Origin: a virus
Length of the DNA stretch: 59,209 nt
Strand: one strand, 5' to 3'
Virus record (IMG/VR): IMGVR_UViG_3300027763_000068
Span: 1 to 59,209 of that record
Below are positions 17,092-25,779 of the stretch, piece by piece. Position numbers and translations under genes: made by a program. The notes beneath the pieces were generated by a model. The model was not told where the DNA came from. It worked only from the letters and a program-made list of their open reading frames with translations, and did not search any database. Within the stretch, counting starts at the first letter, position 1, and each line of letters starts with the position of its first letter.

Positions 17092-18580
17092 TGGACTCCT
17101 TTGGTAACTGAATAGAAATTAACTTGTACGGAAATCTCTCATTAGTATATATTTTTAGTCTGGCACCAAGATGGTTCATTCCGTGATTAGTGTAGCTCTT
17201 GTAACGCAGATCGTCTGCAATATCAAATAATTTCATTTGTTGTTTAGTATCACTTCTTCGCAATCCACGACCAATAGACTGTAAAACACGAATTATAGAT
17301 TTAGATGGAGAAGCAAAAACTACGTTGTGAATATTTTTAATATTGATACCAGTACTACAAGTTCCGTAAGAAGCTAACAATATCGAATCTGATCCTTTAT
17401 CTACCGCTTTACGAATTTGTTCGCGTTCGTCTACTTCAGTTTGACCGTGAATAAAGTAAACCGGTTTTGTGGAATCTTTTTGTAGTATTTCGTGTAATGG
17501 CTTTCCTTGCAGTTCCACAAAGTTAAAAAGAACTAAAGTATTGCCTGTCAGCTTACTACACAGGTTTTTAATAAATTGATTGCGTCTGGAATTACTTACA
17601 ACCCAACGAATCTCGTCCACGTAAGTCATCTTTTTTGTTGTTTGAATGTCTTCTGGAGAGTACTGAAGTTGTAAGCAATCAATATTAATTTGTGAAAGTA
17701 AGTCTTGATCAATTAATTTTTTGGTTGTGGTTGTGTGGTATGTTGGTCCAAACAATCCTTCAATAACCAGTTTGTGGGTTTGTGTGCCGTCCAAAGTACC
17801 GGTTGTACCTATACGGTATTTGGTTTTTTTAGCTTTGCTCATGATGGACGCAAGAGATTTGGCTTTGAATAAATGGCACTCGTCCCCAAACACTCCCATA
17901 AAATCGTCAAAGTAGGTGAACGGCTGATTGTAAATACTTTGCCAAGTAGAAATAATTATTCGTTTGGTGGAAGTTTTATCTTTTCCAGACATTACTGTAT
18001 GGATGTTTCGATCTGCCTTCCACGAGTCTTGTTTAGAATAATCCCGAAAATCTGCCAACATCTGAGCAACCAGACTGGTGGTTGGAACAATTATGAGTAG
18101 CTTTCCTGTTGGGTTCTTATCTAACATCCAACGGCACAGTAGGTAGATCATCATGGACTTACCAGAGCCTGTAGGAGACACTAGGAGGGCTCTGGATCGA
18201 TTCAGAGCGTGTTGGACGGCCTCTACCTGGTAATCGTAAGGTTGGATGGGTTTACCGCCTGCACTGAGTGGCAAACTTTGAATGAATTGCTTGACTTCTT
18301 CTGGCTTCGGGGTATCGTATGGAACCGGAACATGCTCCCAAGTATACCCACGATCTTTGGCAAACTTAATTACAAGGTCTGTGAGACCTGCGTAAATAGT
18401 CTGGGTGTACAGATTAAAAAGACGAATTTTTCCATCCCAAAGACGCTTTTTAAAAGCTGGGGTGTATTGAAAATTTGGAACAGTAAACGTAAAATAACCG
18501 TTTAGTTCTCTGGCTAAAGAACGATCACACTCGACCTTTAAATCGACAGCATCAGGTTGTGTGATACGTATATCTGCCAA
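17051..18580 (-). CDS. uvsW: RNA-DNA and DNA helicase UvsW
   Basis: A 509-residue superfamily 2 helicase that unwinds R-loops and branched DNA, switching T4-type phages from origin to recombination-dependent replication. The N-terminus (RLWDGKIRLFN) matches the UvsW DNA-binding domain. Walker A SPTGSGKS is at residues 135-142, the DECH box at 233-236, TGTL near 260, and motif VI QSIGRGLRR in the C-terminal half. The first codon is TTG two bases after the uvsY stop region, with GGAG just upstream, and the resulting start aligns with T4 UvsW. Confidence 0.95.
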   Translation of the reverse strand: MADIRITQPDAVDLKVECDRSLARELNGYFTFTVPNFQYTPAFKKRLWDGKIRLFNLYTQTIYAGLTDLVIKFAKDRGYTWEHVPVPYDTPKPEEVKQFIQSLPLSAGGKPIQPYDYQVEAVQHALNRSRALLVSPTGSGKSMMIYLLCRWMLDKNPTGKLLIIVPTTSLVAQMLADFRDYSKQDSWKADRNIHTVMSGKDKTSTKRIIISTWQSIYNQPFTYFDDFMGVFGDECHLFKAKSLASIMSKAKKTKYRIGTTGTLDGTQTHKLVIEGLFGPTYHTTTTKKLIDQDLLSQINIDCLQLQYSPEDIQTTKKMTYVDEIRWVVSNSRRNQFIKNLCSKLTGNTLVLFNFVELQGKPLHEILQKDSTKPVYFIHGQTEVDEREQIRKAVDKGSDSILLASYGTCSTGINIKNIHNVVFASPSKSIIRVLQSIGRGLRRSDTKQQMKLFDIADDLRYKSYTNHGMNHLGARLKIYTNERFPYKLISIQLPKESNEKNIQDTQNEIG

Positions 18581-19015
18581 TCAAACTCCTTGGGTAAACT
18601 TCAACCAGTCAATCATGGCTCTGATTTGCCATTGACGATTTTGTACAATTTTAATTACACTCTCCAGATAATTAACTTTTTCTTCCTGAAAGTTAACCTT
18701 TTCAGAAGCCTTGATGTAGTCTGCATCCGATTCAATCATATCATCGGCTTCAGTCTTTAAAATATTTAATTCAAACGGCTCCCAACCAAACTGAGTCAAC
18801 TCTTCTTGACTCATTCGACCAGTATAGTAAAGCCATTTATTTCTACGAAGAACAGACAGCTCATTGTTCATTCGTTTTAGCTTTAACTTTTCATCCATAA
18901 ACATTACCAAATATTTGTTGTGAAGTTGAGGAGTTCTGGAAGACTCTACATCAAGAGCAGTTTGATCAATATCCAGATCCTTTTTAATCATTATTTTTAA
19001 TTCATCTAGGTTCAT
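18581..19015 (-). CDS. uvsY: Recombination mediator UvsY
   Basis: A protein of 144 residues that loads the UvsX recombinase onto gp32-covered single-stranded DNA. The start MNLDELKIMIKKDLDID closely matches T4 UvsY, as does NKWLYYTGRMSQEE in the middle. I took the ATG at 19015; a TTG six codons upstream would add residues not found in the family. It is adjacent to uvsW as in cyanophage-like genomes. Confidence 0.92.
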   Translation of the reverse strand: MNLDELKIMIKKDLDIDQTALDVESSRTPQLHNKYLVMFMDEKLKLKRMNNELSVLRRNKWLYYTGRMSQEELTQFGWEPFELNILKTEADDMIESDADYIKASEKVNFQEEKVNYLESVIKIVQNRQWQIRAMIDWLKFTQGV

Positions 19016-19035
19016 AATATTATTATACACCAAAA

Positions 19036-19560
19036 TTACGGAGTTTCAAGTCGTTCTATAGTATATCCTGTGTGTGCAAACTTAACTGTGGCAATTGCTT
19101 CGGTAGAAACTGGAGCGTTTACCACAAAATTAATTCCACTTACGTATTGTGGAAATACGTGTTTAAAGTGTACTTTAATTTTAGGTTGATACGAACTGTT
19201 TGTAATTAACAGAGTTGCGTCTGTTGTTTTGATCAATTGACCGGGTGTATCAGAATAATACGGCAAAGTATTAGAATCATCATAATAGTTACCAGCAGTA
19301 GCAATCCAATTTTGAAGTTCTATCCAATTGTTTAAATTTTCGTCTACACGAAAAGTTAATTCTAAATCCTCAAAACGAAAAGCTCCGGTTGGAACTTTAA
19401 CTGGATGGCCTAAAGTTGTTGGCTGATCCACAACACCAAATCCAATACCTGGTAGATTTGCACTTTGGCAAAAGTAAACCAAGTTGGGAACTCGATCCAT
19501 TACAAATTGAAAATAATTTATTAGTAATGGATTACTGGCGTCATTACATGCTGATGTCAT
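19036..19560 (-). CDS. gp3: Tail completion protein gp3-like (tube-fold)
   Basis: A 174-residue protein in the gp3 position of cyanophage-like T4 relatives, between gp23 and uvsY. gp3 caps the tail tube and helps set its length; T4 gp3 has 176 residues. SANLPGIGFG near residue 33 and FEDLELTFRVDENLNNWIEL (residues 63-82) are the hallmarks of this tube-like fold. CATAAATA lies only five bases before the ATG and there is no visible ribosome site. The specific assignment rests on position plus length. Confidence 0.7.
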   Translation of the reverse strand: MTSACNDASNPLLINYFQFVMDRVPNLVYFCQSANLPGIGFGVVDQPTTLGHPVKVPTGAFRFEDLELTFRVDENLNNWIELQNWIATAGNYYDDSNTLPYYSDTPGQLIKTTDATLLITNSSYQPKIKVHFKHVFPQYVSGINFVVNAPVSTEAIATVKFAHTGYTIERLETP

Positions 19561-19581
19561 ATTAATATTTATGTAAACGAA

Positions 19582-19609
19582 AAGGGCTCCCTTTTTAGGG
19601 GGAGCCCTT
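19582..19609 (-). terminator. Rho-independent terminator after gp23
   Basis: Perfect 10-bp inverted repeat AAGGGCTCCC / GGGAGCCCTT with an 8-nt loop, in the 75-bp gap behind the major capsid gene. On the minus strand it is followed by TTCGTTTACAT, a moderately U-rich tail. It should end the heavy gp23 transcript before gp3 and the uvs genes. It is the only strong GC-rich hairpin I see in an intergenic position of this window. Confidence 0.82.
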
Positions 19610-19635
19610 AGCGTTAGTTTTAGTTAAGGTTTAGA

Positions 19636-21072
19636 TCAGAGACCGAAACCAGTGTTACCGTGGAGATTGCTTACCTTGAAGATACGGTAGTATTGGTTAC
19701 CAATTGTTGCGTTGCCGAGAGTATTAATGTCGGTAACGTCAGCGAATGGGTTAGCAACCATGCCGTAACGAGTCTTGAAGCCAATCTTGGGTTGGAAAGT
19801 AGCGGTATCAACAGCTCTTACCATTTGTAGCGGAACGTATGGGCAGTAGAATACGCCAGCGTCGTATGGGCTTGCGCCACGATAGCCTACTAGAGCGAAG
19901 TCTGAGCCTAATTGAGCGTATGGATCAATATAGACCTTGAACTTGCCGTTTAGGACACCAGCAAAGGTGTTGCCGGTGTCGTCAACTTCTAGTTGGGTTT
20001 GTAGAGCTGGGGTGAGGTTTAGGAAGCCACCCATGGCGAGAGCCGAAGCTACGTCGCTTGAGCAAACTACGAAGTTACCCTTGCCACGGCGAGTTTCCTT
20101 GGCGATGGTGTTGGCTTCGCGCTCGATTTGGAACATGAGACCACGGAAGCGTTCTGCACTCCAACGACCGTCAGAGTCGGTGTTCAGATCGTAGGTACCA
20201 GCAGTGGTGATGTCCTTTTGGGTAGCACCAGTCTTGGCAGTACGGTATAGAGTGTAGATTAGCTCGCGGTTGATTTCGTTGAGAATTTCGGTGCTAAGAA
20301 TGTTAGCAAGTTCGCTCTCAGCGTCAAGACCGTGAACAGCCTTGAGATCTTGTGCTAGCTCAGTGGTGTACTCAGCCTTTAGAGCACGAGTCTTGGCTTC
20401 TACAGCTAGACGTTCAATGGTGAATGCCATTTCATTGAAAGTCTTAGCAGTTCCGCCTTCGCCTAAAGCTTCACTTGATGAAGTTAGTAGACCACGGAAA
20501 GCGTTCATGTCGAAGGTTGTGCCGCGAATTGATCTGGCATCACCACCGGTTGTGCCGACTGGATCAATACCGCCTGCAGCAGCAGTTGAAGCACCAGCAG
20601 AGGTGTTACCTGAACCACCGAATTGAGCCCAAGCTTCTTGGAAGAGAGCTTCAGCACCTACGCCGTTAGCACCACCACCTGGGGTACCTAGAGGACCTTG
20701 CTTGGTGTAGCGTGAACGCATGGCGAAGATTAGGCCGGTTGGTGCACTCATTGGTTGAACGCCAGCTAGATCGTAAGCCATGAGGTTTGGCATGCTACGA
20801 CGAACTAGGCTGATTAGAATTGGGTCGTAACCTGCGATACCGCCTGAAGCGACGCCTACTTGACCGGTAGCTGGGTTACCGTTCATAAAGTTGACAGGAG
20901 CTTCGGTGAGGTATTGTTCACGAAGAGCCTTCTCTTGGTTTTCTAGTAGTTGGGCAGTGACCTTCTTCTTGTACGAATCTTGAATCTCTGGAATAGCCTC
21001 GTGATTTAGTAGAGGGTTCCATTTTTCTACGAGTGTATCGTAGGGGGTTGTGTTGTTAAAGTCCATTGACAT
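19636..21072 (-). CDS. gp23: Major capsid protein gp23
   Basis: A 478-residue HK97-fold major capsid protein. Family hallmarks include VRRSMPNLMAYDLAGVQPM near residue 90 and RGTTFDMNAFRGLLTS further on. REQYLTE-A puts a gp21 cleavage site (L-x-E) after E57, shortly before the segment that starts the mature protein in T4 (E65-A66). The gene has its own late promoter, a strong AAGGAG ribosome site and a terminator, as expected for the most abundant virion protein. Visibly higher GC and more even codon use than its neighbours also fit strong expression. Confidence 0.97.
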   Translation of the reverse strand: MSMDFNNTTPYDTLVEKWNPLLNHEAIPEIQDSYKKKVTAQLLENQEKALREQYLTEAPVNFMNGNPATGQVGVASGGIAGYDPILISLVRRSMPNLMAYDLAGVQPMSAPTGLIFAMRSRYTKQGPLGTPGGGANGVGAEALFQEAWAQFGGSGNTSAGASTAAAGGIDPVGTTGGDARSIRGTTFDMNAFRGLLTSSSEALGEGGTAKTFNEMAFTIERLAVEAKTRALKAEYTTELAQDLKAVHGLDAESELANILSTEILNEINRELIYTLYRTAKTGATQKDITTAGTYDLNTDSDGRWSAERFRGLMFQIEREANTIAKETRRGKGNFVVCSSDVASALAMGGFLNLTPALQTQLEVDDTGNTFAGVLNGKFKVYIDPYAQLGSDFALVGYRGASPYDAGVFYCPYVPLQMVRAVDTATFQPKIGFKTRYGMVANPFADVTDINTLGNATIGNQYYRIFKVSNLHGNTGFGL

Positions 21073-21097
21073 TTTAAGTTTCTCCTTGATTTAAAGT

Positions 21098-21105
21098 TAT
21101 TTATA
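21098..21105 (-). promoter_or_regulatory. Late promoter of gp23
   Basis: Perfect T4-type late octamer TATAAATA on the minus strand. It is followed by a short leader containing AAGGAG and the gp23 ATG, so transcription start, ribosome site and start codon are correctly ordered. It lies in the 35-bp gap between gp22 and gp23. Confidence 0.88.
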
Positions 21106-21107
21106 TT

Positions 21108-22109
21108 TTAGTAAGTTTTGGCTTGACGTGACAGTGCATTCACATATACAGACATTGGGCCTTCAGATGCTACTGCAACGTTGCTTTGTTCTGTAAGTGT
21201 TTCCATTTCTTGGGCAGCTACGGGTGCGGCCTTAAGATAATTTTCCTTGAGAATAGTGAGCTTGTTTTGGAAATCTTCTGGGCTGTTGAATTCTACGCTT
21301 TCAGCTAGAGAAGCAAGTCTCTCAGCGTCTACTTGAGATAGATCAGCAACAGTTTCTAGGAAGATGGCGCGAGCACGACCAGCAGCAATCTCTTTGTTGA
21401 GATCTACATTAGCCTTGATTTGCTCGTTTAGTGCGTCTTCTAGTTGGCTGTTTTCGTTGAACAGATCTTCTAGAATGTCATGCTTCTTTTCTGGAACTTC
21501 GATGTAGTGGGTTTCAAACAGACTCTTTAGGCCACCGATAAAGCTTTCAGCGATCTCGGTACGAATACCGGACTCTACAGCAAGCTTGTTCTCCTTGACC
21601 CATTCTTCCACCACGTAGCTTAGGTACTCGTCTAGACGGGTAGCTAGTTCGTTTACAGTCTTGCTGACTTCTTCTTCAATGATAGCAGCACTCTCACGAA
21701 GAACTTGCTCGCGGATAGCGGTTGTTCTCTCGTTGATGACGGCTTCAAATACTACGGTTGCCTTGTTCATGAACTCTTCGGATAGATTCTCTCCACCGAA
21801 TAGAGCGTTTAGATGCTCTTGAACATTATCTGGAATAATATCTTGACCAGCATGTTCAGTGTCTGGTACGTCTACACCAGAAGTGGTGGCCTGGGCGTTA
21901 GCCTTGTCTTTCGTTTCATGCTTTAGTTTGCTGGCATCACCTGCAAATTGTGAACCACCTGGACGAAGGCTCATTTGATTACGTTGAGCGAGTCCTTCCA
22001 TAGAACTGGTGTCTAGTGTACCAAGGAAAGCACCCTTTCCAGTGGTGTCAAAAGTGCCTTTACCGGTTGTGTCGTGAACTACAGGTCGTTGTTGTTGTGT
22101 CTTTTTCAT
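21108..22109 (-). CDS. gp22: Prohead scaffold core protein gp22
   Basis: A 333-residue, Glu-rich, helical scaffold protein that forms the core around which gp23 assembles and is then degraded by gp21. The central region is coiled coil (residues about 100-230). It precedes gp23 as in T4. The N-terminus contains a tandem eight-residue duplication, DTTGKGTF then DTTGKGAF. Own late promoter and an AGGAAA ribosome site. Confidence 0.9.
   Translation of the reverse strand: MKKTQQQRPVVHDTTGKGTFDTTGKGAFLGTLDTSSMEGLAQRNQMSLRPGGSQFAGDASKLKHETKDKANAQATTSGVDVPDTEHAGQDIIPDNVQEHLNALFGGENLSEEFMNKATVVFEAVINERTTAIREQVLRESAAIIEEEVSKTVNELATRLDEYLSYVVEEWVKENKLAVESGIRTEIAESFIGGLKSLFETHYIEVPEKKHDILEDLFNENSQLEDALNEQIKANVDLNKEIAAGRARAIFLETVADLSQVDAERLASLAESVEFNSPEDFQNKLTILKENYLKAAPVAAQEMETLTEQSNVAVASEGPMSVYVNALSRQAKTY
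22026..22073 (-). repeat. Tandem 24-bp duplication in gp22 N-terminus
   Basis: Residues 13-20 and 21-28 of the scaffold protein are DTTGKGTF and DTTGKGAF, an in-frame tandem duplication of eight codons. It lies in the flexible N-terminal tail, where length changes are probably tolerated. Confidence 0.8.
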
Positions 22110-22132
22110 TTTATTTTTTCCTAATACTTGTT

Positions 22133-22140
22133 TATTTATA
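22133..22140 (-). promoter_or_regulatory. Late promoter of gp22
   Basis: Perfect TATAAATA on the minus strand, 23 bases before the gp22 ATG, with TTAGGAAA as ribosome site between. It lies in the 52-bp gap behind the Gly-rich protein gene. Confidence 0.85.
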
Positions 22141-22161
22141 ATTTACTAAGTTTTAACGTTT

Positions 22162-22722
22162 TTATTTCATTCTTCCCAATGAACGAGGATCATACAAAGC
22201 AGCAGTCATTAGTTTAGCTGGTTCTTCTGTGGTTGCATTGGCCCACTGTTGGGCTAAATTAGCACCTGCAACAAAAGGTTGAGCTAATACCGAACCACCT
22301 GGTAAGTTTCCAATAGTTCCAGCAAGCATGCCTGCTGCATTAGCTGCGGTTTGTAGTGGATTTATTCCACCAATAGCAGCTTTATAGTATTTCATACGAT
22401 CTTCAATACCTTGGTTAGAAAATCCTAGACCACCTAATCTACCTGTTGTTGCTGCTGTTACTTCTTTTGGAGGAGTGCCCATTAAAGCAGATGCAGTTGC
22501 CGCTTTACTAACATATCCAAGTTGTCCAGCTACATTTTTAACTTTATCCCATGCGGTATTGCCAAGGGGATCTGGAAGAGTGATACCACCAGTATGTGTT
22601 TGATTGATTCCACCACCGGCTCCCATGCCACCGCCACTACCGGCACCACCACCGGCTCCGCTGGCTTGTTCTAATAAACTCTTAAGAGTTCCTGGTTTAA
22701 ATTTTAAATTATACTGATTCAT
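22162..22722 (-). CDS. Gly/Ala-rich hypothetical head-region protein
   Basis: A 186-residue protein not recognised. Residues about 20-45 are almost only Gly, Ala and Ser, and the rest is rich in small residues with hydrophobic helices (for example PLQTAANAAGMLAGTIGNLP near residue 122). It stands between the prohead protease and the scaffold, so it is probably a core or internal head protein. The hydrophobic helices could also insert into a membrane during infection. Its start follows the gp21 end in reverse order with only a 5-bp gap, indicating co-transcription. Confidence 0.7.
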   Translation of the reverse strand: MNQYNLKFKPGTLKSLLEQASGAGGGAGSGGGMGAGGGINQTHTGGITLPDPLGNTAWDKVKNVAGQLGYVSKAATASALMGTPPKEVTAATTGRLGGLGFSNQGIEDRMKYYKAAIGGINPLQTAANAAGMLAGTIGNLPGGSVLAQPFVAGANLAQQWANATTEEPAKLMTAALYDPRSLGRMK

Positions 22723-22727
22723 TTTGG

Positions 22728-23375
22728 TTATTTTAATTTGTTTAGGAAGTCTTCAAACAATCTGATACCTTTAGACTCTAGTTGTCTAGCAGACGCTCTG
22801 GAAAGTTCTCGGTGGTATTCTTTAATTTGACGTTCAACTAACATGCCGTTATCCCAGATCCATTCTTTGCCTTCCATGATGCCGTTTACAAACGCATTAG
22901 GAGCTGAAGGATCTGCAACAATGTCTACAGCGGAAAGCATGAAGTCAGGTTGAACTTCGTTGTATCCGTTTTTGGCTTTTAATGAACCCATACCACGAGT
23001 TGAAACTCCAAGACGAGCACCTTCATTGATAAGATTTTTAACAATCTCACCCATGGGAGTACTCATTACTTTAGCTTTACCGTAAACGTCTGAACCATCA
23101 CATTTAAACTCTTTAATAATGATAGCAACTCGATCCAGATTTACTGTAGGGCCTGCTGGATGGTTTAATTCACCAAAAGCACGGCTATTATTTACAAACT
23201 CTTTGGTGTAACGATTAACTTCATTTAACAGAATGTGCTTTGGGTACATTCTTTTGTTTCGATTGAGGGTATCAGCTTGCATGAAAGTACCTTCAATGAA
23301 ATAATTTTTGCCACCGTCAGCAGCTGCTTCGGTTAAAAACTCTACTTGTTCAACTGTCTCGGTTATTAGTTTCAT
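22728..23375 (-). CDS. gp21: Prohead protease gp21
   Basis: A 215-residue serine protease of the herpesvirus-assemblin-like fold that cleaves head proteins after (L/I)-x-E. Catalytic residues visible: H72 in GELNHPAG, S125 in GVSTRG and an aspartate in AVDIVADPS (D151 or D155). FLTE-A at residues 13-17 is a possible self-cleavage site. The family's usual length and position between portal-side core genes and gp22. Confidence 0.94.
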   Translation of the reverse strand: MKLITETVEQVEFLTEAAADGGKNYFIEGTFMQADTLNRNKRMYPKHILLNEVNRYTKEFVNNSRAFGELNHPAGPTVNLDRVAIIIKEFKCDGSDVYGKAKVMSTPMGEIVKNLINEGARLGVSTRGMGSLKAKNGYNEVQPDFMLSAVDIVADPSAPNAFVNGIMEGKEWIWDNGMLVERQIKEYHRELSRASARQLESKGIRLFEDFLNKLK

Positions 23376-23380
23376 TGATT

Positions 23381-23782
23381 TCAGTCTTTCTTTTCTTCTG
23401 AATCTTCGTCAACTTCTTCTGAGTCCTGATCTGCTTCCTCGTCTTCTTCTTTTTCGGACCCACCTTCTTCTTCTTCCTCAGATTGCTCCTCGTCCTCGGC
23501 TTCATCATCGTCTTCTCCTTCAATAGCCTTACCGATAGCGTCACGACGGTTCTTTAGGTACTTGTCAGTGCTGTCAACTTTGCCGTCGTTGTTAACGTCT
23601 TCGTCTTCTTTGCCGACAGGATCTAATGCTTCAAAAATGCTGGGAGCAAATTCTTCAAACTTTCTTTCTAAAGCATCAGCGAGTTTTTGATTTAATTGGT
23701 TATTGAGAACTTCTTTGGCTTGTGCCAGATTCTCATTAACAACTAAATTTATGAATGATTGTAGGTTTTGACTGTTTTCCAT
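23381..23782 (-). CDS. Acidic prohead core protein (gp67-like) with calcium-loop motif
   Basis: A 133-residue protein with a helical N-terminus and an extremely acidic C-terminal third (from residue 89, almost only Glu, Asp and Ser). T4 gp67, found at the same place, is a short acidic core protein that yields an internal peptide. Between the two parts lies DVNNDGKVD (residues 62-70), which has the D-x-N-x-D-G-x-x-D spacing of an EF-hand or dockerin calcium loop, followed by a KYLKNRR helix. The gp67 assignment is by position and charge, not by clear sequence match. Confidence 0.68.
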   Translation of the reverse strand: MENSQNLQSFINLVVNENLAQAKEVLNNQLNQKLADALERKFEEFAPSIFEALDPVGKEDEDVNNDGKVDSTDKYLKNRRDAIGKAIEGEDDDEAEDEEQSEEEEEGGSEKEEDEEADQDSEEVDEDSEEKKD

Positions 23783-23790
23783 AATTTTCC

Positions 23791-24195
23791 TTACTTTTTA
23801 TTTTGAGCTTTTGCTAATTTCAAGATTCTGTTGAAGGATTCTTGAGATTCTGAGAGTAATTTTACCATTCGTTCTTTGTTATCATTATTTAGACTTTCGT
23901 GTAGTTTACCTACCATTTCTCGTTCCACTGGGCTTAGAATACCAATATTTCCGTCTCTTAGTTTATAAGCACTTTCTGGTAAGAATTTTACAAAAACTGG
24001 AGTTGGTTTTAGTGTGGAAACGACAGCTGGTGGTGCTACCTGTTCCGCACTCTCTAATAATTTACCGGTTTCAATACGATAAATTTCTTCCATGATAACA
24101 GAAGCTCGATGTTGTAATTCTTCTTGCAGAATTGCTTTAAATTTGTCTGCATGGCCTCTAAGAATCATGGTTACCAACTTTTCTGGGATGCTCAT
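23791..24195 (-). CDS. Prohead core-type protein (gp68-like position)
   Basis: A 134-residue, mostly helical protein located between portal gp20 and the acidic core protein. T4 has gp67 and gp68 between gp20 and gp21, so this is probably the second core protein although the order differs. Visible features are an N-terminal amphipathic helix ([20 protein letters not shown]), a PPAVV linker and a C-terminal helix ending KLAKAQNKK. Overlap of 4 nt with gp20. Confidence 0.6.
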   Translation of the reverse strand: MSIPEKLVTMILRGHADKFKAILQEELQHRASVIMEEIYRIETGKLLESAEQVAPPAVVSTLKPTPVFVKFLPESAYKLRDGNIGILSPVEREMVGKLHESLNNDNKERMVKLLSESQESFNRILKLAKAQNKK

Positions 24196-25766
24196 TGTGG
24201 TGCTTCCTCTTCTGGAGCTTGTTCTTCTTCTGGCGATTCACCAGACATCATTTGTTGATACGCCTGCATCTCTTGGGCTTCTAATTGTTTTTGCATTTCT
24301 CTGTTTATTTGAGCATCAATTTCTAAAATTTCTTCTTCAGACTGCTTTAAGAAATTCTTTCTGATGTATTCACCAGAGAAGAATCTACCAATGTAAGGAG
24401 TTACTGCAGCAATAATGTCTAATCGTTCTCTCAAGATATCATTATTTTTTAATTCAGTAAAGTAAGAATCGTTATTGAATTTGAAAGTAATGTCTTGATT
24501 GATTCTGTTCCAGTCTTCCTCACTCATAATTCCCTTAAGGATCACTTGAGTTTTTAGAATGTCTAAGAATATGGTGCAGAAACGGTGGCGTAGACGATCA
24601 ATAAATTTATTAAATCTGACTTCATCTCGGGTGATTTCAGCAGATCGACCCATGTTGAAACCACTTTCGCCCATCATTCTGGAAAGTGGAACGCCTAATG
24701 CTCTGAACAGTTTTTGTTGCAGGTACAGAACGTCTTCCATCTGACCAAGGTTTTGGCCACCGTCTAGAGTGCTGATTTCTGTGCCACGCCCACCTTCACG
24801 GCGAGGCATCCAAAAATCTTCAAGCATGCTCATATGGTTACGCTCATCACGAATTTGACCGGTAGCAGGATCGTATTGAATCTTGTTACGGTATCGATTC
24901 ATCAATTCACGTAGATACTGTTCAGCTTTTTGCTTTGGTAGATTACCAACGTCCACATAGAAAATACGACGTTCTGGTGCACGAGAAATTCGGTAGATGG
25001 CAACAGCGTCTTCAATTTGTCTTAGCAGATTTAAAGGACGAACAGCTTTTTGTAGGTAACCAACAACGCGCTTGGTTGCTGAATCAATAATACCAGAGTG
25101 AGCGTAAGCAACCGTATCTGGTGCTATCTTCCAACCAGTACCTGATGTTGGAAATGCTGCATCTTTATCTGTGTCGGTGTAAACGTAATACTCTTGAATA
25201 CTCTTGACTGGAGAAAATGGCCCAATTCCTCCGTAATATCCTTTATCCTTTTCAATCTTTCTGATCTTTTTAATCTTTACTGGATCAATAGGAATCAGTT
25301 CAAGAATACCTTTTCGTAGATCGTTTTTATCTACTTTCTTATAATAAAAAATCTTGGAGTCAATATACCACCGACGAAAAATGTCGCCAGCTCGATTTGA
25401 AAAGTCTAATAGTTTTAGTATATGATTAAACTCAGAGTACATCTTTGTTTTGATGGTGTCTGATAGATTTACGTGATCTAAATTTAATTTTACTGGTTTT
25501 CTGTCTTGATCTAAAACTACAGCTTCGTTCACAATATCTTCAATAGCAGCATCCACTTCTGGATAAAGAGCCATTGAACGATAGTGTTGAACCATCTGAT
25601 TTTCATCACGAATTGCACCAGAGAAATCAACGTATGTACCAAAAACACCACCGGTTTCTAGCACATAAGAACCATCATAAGAATCGGGAGTGATTACATC
25701 ACGATTCTCGACAGTTTCTTGTTGTTTCTTTTTGCCTATACTAAAACCAAATAGTTCTAATTCCAT
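24192..25766 (-). CDS. gp20: Portal protein gp20
   Basis: A 524-residue portal vertex protein; twelve copies form the ring through which DNA is packaged and to which the neck binds. Family blocks are clear: YRSMALYPEVDAAIEDIVNE, FRRWYIDSKIFYY, RAPERRIFYVDVGNLPK near residue 262 and GFNMGRSAEITRDEVRFNKF in the C-terminal half. The end is a Glu/Gln-rich tail. Length equals T4 gp20 (524). Confidence 0.97.
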   Translation of the reverse strand: MELELFGFSIGKKKQQETVENRDVITPDSYDGSYVLETGGVFGTYVDFSGAIRDENQMVQHYRSMALYPEVDAAIEDIVNEAVVLDQDRKPVKLNLDHVNLSDTIKTKMYSEFNHILKLLDFSNRAGDIFRRWYIDSKIFYYKKVDKNDLRKGILELIPIDPVKIKKIRKIEKDKGYYGGIGPFSPVKSIQEYYVYTDTDKDAAFPTSGTGWKIAPDTVAYAHSGIIDSATKRVVGYLQKAVRPLNLLRQIEDAVAIYRISRAPERRIFYVDVGNLPKQKAEQYLRELMNRYRNKIQYDPATGQIRDERNHMSMLEDFWMPRREGGRGTEISTLDGGQNLGQMEDVLYLQQKLFRALGVPLSRMMGESGFNMGRSAEITRDEVRFNKFIDRLRHRFCTIFLDILKTQVILKGIMSEEDWNRINQDITFKFNNDSYFTELKNNDILRERLDIIAAVTPYIGRFFSGEYIRKNFLKQSEEEILEIDAQINREMQKQLEAQEMQAYQQMMSGESPEEEQAPEEEAPQ

Positions 25767-25779
25767 ATAAATTCACCTA

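Noticed and set aside
23350-23544. A Lys/Arg-rich 64-codon frame inside the acidic core protein gene
   Set aside because: It is the out-of-frame reading of the GAA/GAC-rich acidic tail, so its basic composition is an artefact.
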